From positions 47,813,701-47,877,700 of the forward strand of contig OZ034969.1 of the NCBI GenBank assembly GCA_964030785.1: DNA of 64,000 nucleotides, written 5' to 3'. Numbering within the stretch: position 1 is the stretch's first letter; every line of letters begins with the position of its first letter. Of this stretch, positions 57,800 to 64,000 are shown piece by piece. Position numbers and translations under genes: made by a program. The notes under the pieces are model-generated. The model worked only from the letters and a program-made list of their open reading frames with translations. It was not told where the DNA came from and did not search any database. The stretch is from Siderastrea siderea (Eukaryota > Cnidaria > Anthozoa > Scleractinia > Rhizangiidae).

Positions 57800-57970
57800 C
57801 AACGAGCAAACCGTACTAGACCCCACGTTGTGACATCATCGGAAGTAATTTTCACTTCCTGTTGCCGTACTTTGCCCGACACAGCGGCAGAACGCACGGC
57901 GCATGAACAGACAAATGAACTTCCGGTCAATTTTTTCTTTCCGGTCATGCAACGAAAGCTCACGCAAGCA
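57800..57970. promoter_or_regulatory. Possible CpG-richer promoter with ETS-type motifs
   Basis: GC rises locally and four GGAA/TTCC ETS-like motifs occur within about 120 bp (CGGAAGT, ACTTCCTG, CTTCCGGT, TTTCCGGTC). Such clusters are common at housekeeping promoters. No transcript start or first exon can be assigned; the frame at 58113-58448 is the nearest open stretch and is unrecognised. Confidence 0.25.
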
Positions 57971-57974
57971 TAAG

Positions 57975-60165
57975 AATTTCCGTAGTGCGAAATTCAAAAG
58001 TAAAACGCAAGAGTTTCAGAAAAAAAGTGGAAAAAATTTATCTTGTTAGAAAGCTTTTTTCATACTTTAGCAGCATACTATTGCGCCAAAGGGTTTACTA
58101 CTTGCACAAAGGGTGAAACAGTTATGTTCAAGTTCGGAGTCCGATTCGGAGTTGCTCGCGCTCGCCGAGAGCATTTGTTTTTGTCTCTCATTTGTGCCGT
58201 GTTGGCTTATTTGTCTTTTTCAGTCTTCGCCAAATGCTCGAGAAGGGGAAAGACAGGCGGAAAATGTAGGGTCCTTCACGTTTCAGGAGGCTGATCAGCT
58301 TTTTCATACTTTTTTGTACAAACGTTTTCATAAACAGTTCGTGACAACATCTCCTCGCAACTACATTTACCGCATGAGATACATATTTAATGGGAAGTTT
58401 AGCATTTCAACGTTTTTATTTGCCTTCATGCATGAAAAACTAAATTAATACATAAACATAGGCTGGCCTTTACAGCGGACCTCCCAAGGAATAAGCTGGA
58501 ACTCATTTCAAAAAACAAAAAGTCCTGAAAGTTTTTGAGCCCACATGTAAAAATGTTTCTCAAAAAGCGTGAAAGTGTTCCGAATTGGCCTCAAATATTT
58601 TGGGGGATCTTTTCTGTGAATCTGAGCTCAAAAGATCAGTATTATTGTTCTCGGGCTTCAAACTGTACACATAAAATATCTTTCTTAACTAGCCGTAAAC
58701 GAGCCGTCTTGCTTGATTTTGCAATGTTTCCATTTCCTGTCAACGCTTGTCAAATCTCCGCGGACTATTGGCTGTTCGCTGGAATGAACTGGAAAAGTCG
58801 CTCATCTCCAACAGCAAAATATAACTTACTCTTAAGTAAATAGGTTATCTTTTTGGGCCAGTCTTCATCCAGTTCGCGCGTTAGAAAATAACAACAAATG
58901 CCACTAAAGTTAGAGTCAGATATCAGTAGCACTTAAGCGAACTCATCTTATCGAAATCCGAAATTTGCATTTAATTTTTGATTTGTTCTTGGTCATTCGG
59001 CTAGATTACTCAGTCAACGAAATTATCAAATTCGGATACTTGTCTGCTTCAGTTTTTGGTCGGACCGGATCTCATTCTATCAGTGGCTGCACTTTATAAC
59101 AACCATTGACAGTTTTCAGGCCGAGAGATTTTATAAACCATCAGCCGAGTTCCTGATTAGCTGCCGTTTTTGTTGCTTCACAACTTGTTTACCTTCTCTA
59201 GCCTCTGAACAACAGATTGCAAATGGAAAGCGATTTCAGCAGATGTAGGCCTTATATACATTTCAGTGCCCTGTAAAGAAAGGACAACACACCTAATAGC
59301 CATTAATTACTGCAAAAGATCGGAAAAACAATATTGAAAGTGCTTGTGAGTGTCGGACTGATACTGTTGGCTTCGCTTTAGATGAGATATCATTCAAGTC
59401 TAAAACAGGCAGTTTGCCGTATCTTTGTCCTCTGTATATGTAAAAAATACAAAAAAAGCTTACACGACTTTCTTTTTTAAAGCATTGTAAAGGAGAGAGA
59501 AAGGTCATGGCATCGTTAAACTTATTTTTATAGGCATGAATTGATCTGGATTTCCATCCTGGTCGCTCTGAACACTTTTAAATGGAAGAAATTCGACTAC
59601 ATTTGTGATGGTGAAGATGACTTTCTTCTCAACTTCTTGACCCCTAAAATACAGTACATTTTGTGTAGTTGTTCGCCAAAAGATGCAAAACAACAAGAGA
59701 AAACAGAGAAAAACATAATGCGGACCACTGTTAAAAAGCACTTCAGCAAAGCTTTTTATATTAATTCATAAGCATACACTCATTTTCAAGTAAAGTTTGT
59801 GGGCCCGTTTTCGGAAAAGTTTAGACTGCTCTAAACTACTCAGAAACACTGAAAAACAGAAGAACGACGCATTCATGATCAGAACTGACAAAATGGCGGT
59901 AACTTGATTAATAAGTATGAAATTGGGCCAGGTATAAAAATGAGGTCGACCGTCCAGCCCCCATACAAATAAATGCAACAAATCAACGCCTACATACCTT
60001 TTATACATCTCTCGTCGTTGCTTCTTTCAGCTACGGCTCTTGATCTACTCAAATAACCTTCGAACGCGTTATGACCGAAAGCACACCTATAGGAAATGGA
60101 CAACGTGCTCAAAACCGGAAATGGCTGAAGTGCGCAGACGTTAATTTCCCCGCGGTGTTCGTTTG
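57975..60165. other. Gene-poor stretch
   Basis: Several unassigned frames of 70-110 residues on both strands (for example 58113-58448 +, 59505-59741 -) lack domains, splice signals or repeats that would support them. I make no gene call. Confidence 0.4.
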
Positions 60166-60169
60166 CCCT

Positions 60170-60640
60170 CGCTGTGCACATCTCAAAGGCACACTTGGGA
60201 GGGTTGGGCAACTGCTGACCAAATGAAGTCACATGCTCGTGGGCTGACATTGTGAAGACGAGACTATTGGAATATCTTTGTTGCGAACAATTCATGACGC
60301 TTGCAAAAGGTCAAGACCTGAACCTTGCAATGGAGTGGGGAACTATTGACCAAATGAAGTCACACGCTCATGGGCTATCATCTTAGAGAGGCTTCTATTG
60401 CAGTATCAGTGATAACGACACCTCATGATGCTTATATGAAGTGAATAGCTGAGGTTGAGGTGGGGTGGGCATATACTAAACTAATGTGATCACATGCTTG
60501 TGGGCTGACATTTTGGGGAGGCGTCTTTTGGAATATTTCTGATGGCGACATTTAGTGGCGATTACATGTTAGCTCACATGTCCGTGAGCTAACTTATCCA
60601 AGATAACAGGGTCAGGGAGGCGTCTATTTCAATATCTTCG
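60170..60640. repeat. Degenerate tandem repeat, about 130-bp unit
   Basis: The phrase ACCAAATGAAGTCACATGCT then CGTGGGCTGACAT at about 60218 recurs, increasingly diverged, near 60350, 60479 and 60575. Each unit also has a GGAATATCT-like block and a GACA/GACAC block. Confidence 0.65.
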
Positions 60641-60661
60641 ATGGGACACTTCGTGATGCTT

Positions 60662-60789
60662 TTATATAAGGGGTGGTTCGACATCGCCATCCTCGTCGAA
60701 CAGTTCATCATCAAAATTATCTTGCCTAGATATACAAATTCTATGTCTATGAGGCTCCGCTCTCACTGGCGGACCGCGAAGGAACTCTG
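60662..60789 (-). CDS. Putative 3'-terminal exon, acidic C-terminus
   Basis: On the minus strand an acceptor (GGGTCTATTTTTAG) is followed by an open frame EFLRGPPVRAEPHRHRICIS then RQDNFDDELFDEDGDVEPPL and a stop TAA at 60662-60664. The mix of an Arg/Pro-rich half and an acidic tail, and the precise acceptor, look like a real last exon. The gene is unknown and upstream exons (higher coordinates) were not identified. Confidence 0.4.
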
Positions 60790-61350
60790 CTAAAAATAGA
60801 CCCGATTAGGATAAAAATTGTAAAAGATACTACAATCTGTAGTAGTTGTTGAAAATGAGGCCATCGTGACAATCACAGATTGTGTAGATTGCAATTCATG
60901 TGAATGTCCTTACTCTTTTAGTGGTCACTTAAAGAATTCCAACTTCCTAGGATTATTCGTGCTTTCAATAATCCACCATCTTGGATTCATCTTGCCACGT
61001 AGTTATTTACATCGCATCATTTAAGCCTAAATGTATAATAATGAAAAAAAGGAAAACGTTACAAGACATGTTGAATTAAAACCAGCAATTACACAAAAAA
61101 AGGAGAAAAGGCGGCATGTGGGTGAAGGTGCCTGTCTGAAAAAATTTTTGCCGTAAAAACATCACCTGTTCCTTATACATTTTTGACTGTTAGGAATGAA
61201 AAATAAATCTTGCGCGGCTATGTTGTAGCAGTTTTGTAACTACCAAAATTTTACGTCTGAATGAGCACTTTTAAAAGTCCTACTCATGTATTACACACTC
61301 ATTTTGATTTATTGTTTCGCAGAGTCTTGGTTGCCTGTTGAATAATTTCA
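60790..61350. other. No gene recognised
   Basis: AT-rich intergenic or intronic sequence with no clear repeat. Confidence 0.35.
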
Positions 61351-61432
61351 ATGAAGCGTAAAAAGATAAAGGACTTAAAAATGGACACGTGGATTTACGG
61401 AATGACTCTCATTGTGCTCTCCAACTTGGAAG
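61351..61432 (+). CDS. First exon of a putative secreted protein (signal peptide)
   Basis: Two in-frame ATGs (61351, 61381). From the second, MDTWIYGMTLIVLSNLE is a short hydrophobic leader like a signal peptide. The first would add a basic decapeptide (MKRKKIKDLK). The exon ends at a strong donor GAAG|GTAAGC in phase 1. The next candidate exon (61729-61797) has a matching phase. The protein family is unknown. Confidence 0.5.
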
Positions 61433-61728
61433 GTAAGCGTTATAATCCTCGGTTGGGCATTTTCTTTCACTATTTTTTTCAGCAAAGGTGTTATTAAATT
61501 CGAACAGTCATGTCTTAGGCTCATATCCTAGGCAGTTACGTTATCGAAAAACACTAAATCTTGAATCAAAAAACTTGATTTTTTGTGGGCTTACATGTAA
61601 ACCAGATTTAAGTGGAGCAACAGTGTTGAAAGCAGTTCGTGATCACGGTGCGGTATGCACGGAATGCGTATCCGTTGTTTGTTTTTCATTTATCTTTTAA
61701 CGTAAATGATCCCACCTTTCATTTACAG

Positions 61729-61797
61729 TTGTCCATTCCACAACTTCAAGCTTTTGTAACATCACAGGGGGCACCAATGCAAGTACAACAAACGCCG
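61729..61797 (+). CDS. Second exon, Ser/Thr-rich with N-glycosylation sites
   Basis: Acceptor CCTTTCATTTACAG and donor GCCG|GTGAGC bound 69 nt. Entered in phase 1 it reads VHSTTSSFCNITGGTNASTT plus NA and leaves in phase 1, a symmetric 1-1 exon as usual for extracellular modules. NIT and NAS are N-glycosylation sequons. Together with the leader exon this suggests a secreted or membrane-anchored glycoprotein or mucin-like region. Other frames of this exon contain no stop either, so the assignment rests on phase matching. Confidence 0.45.
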
Positions 61798-61981
61798 GTG
61801 AGCTCTAATCTGTATAAAGGTCTTCCAGTAAAGACAAAAATCGACGAAATCAAAACATCCGCCTAAAAAAGCTTAAAAGCTTTTATTCTCCTTTTATTTA
61901 CTGTGGTAGATTTGATTGGAATATTTTAAGATCATTGAAATTACATAATAGCAAAGCGAGCTCCAAAACTACTGAGATGTC

Positions 61982-62272
61982 TTAAGCGTCGTTCATTATA
62001 CATGACTGATGGTTTGTAACCAATCCCAAGAGATTCAAAAGATAATGGTGTGGCGGCTGTGATAGTGGTATAATAGGAGGAGCTAATGGTTGTTTACTAT
62101 TTACAGGGGAAACCGGTTGGTCTACGGTTTGTGCAAATTTGCGTTTTTTTATGGTTAACACCCATTGAGAAACCTTTTGTTTTTGAGCGTCAACATGGCG
62201 GTGATCACGTAATGGCAAACCGCACGCTTGACATTTCACCGTATCCAAAATAGCAATTATAGGAAGATGATT
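61982..62272 (-). CDS. Unidentified ORF with CxxC motif
   Basis: An open frame on the minus strand reads NHLPIIAILDTVKCQACGLP, then LRDHRHVDAQKQKVSQWVL and a Pro-rich tail (PPIIPLSQPPHH), stopping at 61982. It is open upstream to about 62272 but has no ATG, so it would be an exon or a fragment. The C-x2-C and the basic stretch KKRKF suggest a nucleic-acid-binding or transposon-derived peptide, but no family is recognised. Confidence 0.3.
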   Translation of the reverse strand, partial: NHLPIIAILDTVKCQACGLPLRDHRHVDAQKQKVSQWVLTIKKRKFAQTVDQPVSPVNSKQPLAPPIIPLSQPPHHYLLNLLGLVTNHQSCIMNDA

Positions 62273-62365
62273 ACAAATTATTTTTTAGCGGAGCCTGGGC
62301 GCTAGCGCGCCAGCAGAGCACCATTGCTAAGCAAATTTGGTAACCTATCGATAGGAGAAATTTCG

Positions 62366-62680
62366 GTTGTGACGTCATCGTACGCCCGTACGTCTGCACA
62401 GACTCTGGGGGAAGGGGAGGGGAGTTTCAAGACAAGCCGACGGGGGGTGGAGAATGCCATCTTTTCTTGGCGGGAAATAGCGCGGTGCTTTTGGGCAACC
62501 GGCGTTTTTCTTGGCGGGAAATCGCATGACCACCGTCGCTTTTGAAAAAGAGGCTTTTTAAAAGCTTAGCTTGTTTAGCAAAACGGTTCAGTTCGACAGA
62601 AGTGAGGTTTAGAACTTGAGGAAAAAATATCAAATGTCTATAAATAGAAAGAAAGAGTTCAACAGAGTATAGTACTCAGT
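62366..62680 (+). promoter_or_regulatory. Compact promoter: CRE, two E2F-type sites, TATA box
   Basis: TGACGTCA (CRE) at 62370-62377, a G-rich block near 62408-62422, two copies of TTCTTGGCGGGAAAT (E2F-like TTGGCGGGAA) at 62464-62478 and 62508-62522, and TATAAATAG at 62639-62647 with an initiator-like TCAGTT about 30 bp downstream. This combination is typical of cell-cycle-regulated promoters. The transcript it would drive is unclear: only a 50-codon frame (62766-62918) follows. Confidence 0.45.
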
Positions 62681-62765
62681 TGTCTTTTTGGTGAAAAGCA
62701 AGAAGTTCAAGCTACTGAAACTTCATCTTTGTTGTCGGTTCCGTGCTGCGAACTCGGTCGGCACA

Positions 62766-62918
62766 ATGCTTGAGTTCGCAGTATTTCGCAGCGGTCCCGA
62801 CCCCAATTATAGCAGAGCTAGTGCCTTCTGGTTTTTTTCTGTCCACAACCATGGTTTTTGCGGCGGTCTGAACACATTTTCCAAGAAAAACAACCGCCTG
62901 TTTAGTTGCGAACAATAA
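62766..62918 (+). CDS. Small ORF downstream of the E2F/TATA promoter
   Basis: ATG at 62766 opens 50 codons (MLEFAVFRSGPDPNYSRASA ...), ending in TAA within an AATAAA (62914-62919) that could serve as a polyadenylation signal. The spacing from the TATA box is right for a short transcript. No domain is recognised; the transcript may be non-coding or may splice onward. Confidence 0.25.
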   Translation: MLEFAVFRSGPDPNYSRASAFWFFSVHNHGFCGGLNTFSKKNNRLFSCEQ

Positions 62919-62960
62919 ACAGCCCTTTAAGTATAATAATGAACACATTGTTTTACGTAG

Positions 62961-63038
62961 TGGCAGGTTGGTTGAGTGGGTAGAGTGATCCCCTGGCGGC
63001 TGGCGTTCGAATCCATGAGGGAGGACAGTTTTTTTTTT
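62961..63038 (+). other. tRNA-like Pol III head with T-run terminator
   Basis: Box-A-like TGGTTGAGTGGG, box-B-like GCGTTCGAATCC, then a run of T at 63029-63038. Acceptor-stem pairing is poor, so this is a tRNA-derived SINE head or tRNA pseudogene, unlike the one at 29003-29075 in sequence. Confidence 0.5.
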
Positions 63039-63587
63039 CATTCTTTTTCTTTCTTTTTTTTTATTGGTAATTACTTTAAAAATAAATAAGTTCCAACAAT
63101 AAAAGAGAGGCTCCGCTTTTAGGCTTGGCTAAACCTATATATTATTTTCTGTTGTTATAAGTTTTCTAAGATTAATTAATGAAAATATATCTCGCTGGAC
63201 TTCTGAAAAGGTGGCTCCTGAAAGTTGAGCTATTTTAACTAGAATGACGCTGCAAGGTTTTAGGACTCCAATCAGCCTCAAACTACACGAAAGAGAAAGG
63301 AGATAGGGAGAGAGAGGGAAGGAAGAGAGCGCAGGAGAAAAAATCGTCATACTCGTGATTTTTGTGTCTAGTGCGAAGCACGTAGAAACTATGGAAAAGC
63401 GAAAGAAAATTCGATATTAAGTACTTCACGTAATTAATCGAAAATATAAGGTAACATGCAGAAGGTTCTTACCAGGTTTATATTATCTTATGGCTACCAT
63501 GAAGAGGAGATTGAAGCGTTAGCACAAATATGTTTGGAATGCGTAACCACGTCGATATATAATCGTGAAGACCAATCCTGACGAGTT
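63039..63587. other. No gene; purine-rich tract
   Basis: T-rich, then a GA-rich simple tract at about 63290-63345. Nothing else is recognised. Confidence 0.4.
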
Positions 63588-63614
63588 TTGGGATATTCGA
63601 CCAATTGGATTCGG

Positions 63615-63785
63615 GAAAAGAACGTCATGGGTAATCGGAACCAATTGAATTCGAGGACGAAAGATTACGACGAATCTCTGTGCTTTCCATTATGTGCTTT
63701 GACCAAGAAGGAATTCATCGAGCGAGCGGAAACCTTTTTTAACGCCTTCGAAGAGAATTTGGAGAGTGAACGTTTGGTTTTTTAA
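63615..63785 (+). CDS. Possible exon near the right edge
   Basis: The open frame contains DYDESLCFPLCALTKKEFIE and RAETFFNAFEENLESERLVF before a stop at 63783-63785. Composition is helical and protein-like. An acceptor TTACTTTTTCAG at 63822 starts a second open stretch, either YATVFEVRVNVAEKKALKVA (stops at 63938) or, in another frame, one that is open to the window end. The gene would continue beyond 64000 and its family is unknown. Confidence 0.3.
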   Translation, partial: EKNVMGNRNQLNSRTKDYDESLCFPLCALTKKEFIERAETFFNAFEENLESERLVF

Positions 63786-64000
63786 CCTTTCTGATGAATT
63801 TCTCTAAAATTACTTTTTCAGTATGCCACAGTTTTCGAAGTACGAGTCAATGTGGCCGAAAAAAAGGCTTTGAAAGTTGCCTTCAAGTCTTCCATCAATT
63901 CTGTCGGCGCCAACAGCCGAATGTGCACGCTGCTTTGATGACTACGCTGCTCTCCAAAGCAAATACTAAGCCTCTTTTGCTAAGAATCAAGTCCCGTTTG

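Noticed and set aside
59505..59771. Overlapping frames on both strands near 59.6 kb as a gene
   Set aside because: Each is under 80 residues, without domain or splice support, and they mirror each other.
62961..63029. A functional tRNA gene
   Set aside because: Box A and box B match, but the acceptor stem does not pair; a tRNA-derived repeat is more likely.

Overview
The window looks like eukaryotic, AT-rich nuclear DNA from an invertebrate, most likely an anthozoan cnidarian (a stony coral or close relative). This is an inference. It rests on GT-AG introns, a DZIP3-type HEPN exon and a NACHT exon of the kind expanded in corals, and dense mixed transposons (tyrosine-recombinase retroelement, Gypsy, TTAA-targeting elements, foldback elements, tRNA-derived repeats). 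There are no bacterial-style operons, and most long open frames are shadows of repeats. Layout, 0-8.3 kb: a minisatellite with a 495-bp higher-order repeat (1-1125), then a tyrosine-recombinase (DIRS/Ngaro-like) retrotransposon encoding a frameshifted SGNH hydrolase, Gag, reverse transcriptase-RNase H and a tyrosine recombinase. The recombinase frame is split by a 1,589-bp DNA transposon whose long inverted ends are 16-bp tandem repeats and which has a clean 9-bp target duplication. Layout, 8.7-28 kb: exons that may belong to one decayed immune-type gene on the + strand: HEPN (8727-9338), coiled coil (18537-18841), a second coiled coil (25585-25695) and NACHT (26488-27919). Several splice phases fit (phase 1), but the chain carries frameshifts, an in-frame stop and a transposon against a splice site. 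The introns hold foldback repeats, paired inverted CCATGGAATTCC arrays, a 289-bp tandem repeat, two abutting TTAA-flanked elements, and two head-to-head 55-bp satellite arrays at 21.4-23.8 kb. Layout, 29-55 kb: tRNA-like SINE remnants, an 854-bp foldback element, then a tandem segmental duplication (copy 1 about 31.1-41.5 kb, copy 2 about 42.9-54.8 kb) built from older 1.4-1.8 kb repeat units. The copies differ by discrete insertions, so three TTAA-targeting elements can be seen both filled and empty. Small exon-like modules (87 and 88 nt) recur inside it. Layout, 54.9-64 kb: the 3' half of a degraded Gypsy retrotransposon on the minus strand with its 3' LTR, gene-poor sequence, then short exon candidates (a minus-strand acidic terminal exon, a two-exon start of a secreted Ser/Thr-rich protein), a compact promoter with CRE, two E2F-type sites and a TATA box, a tRNA-like repeat and an exon candidate at the right edge. 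All calls come from reading the sequence; no similarity search was run.
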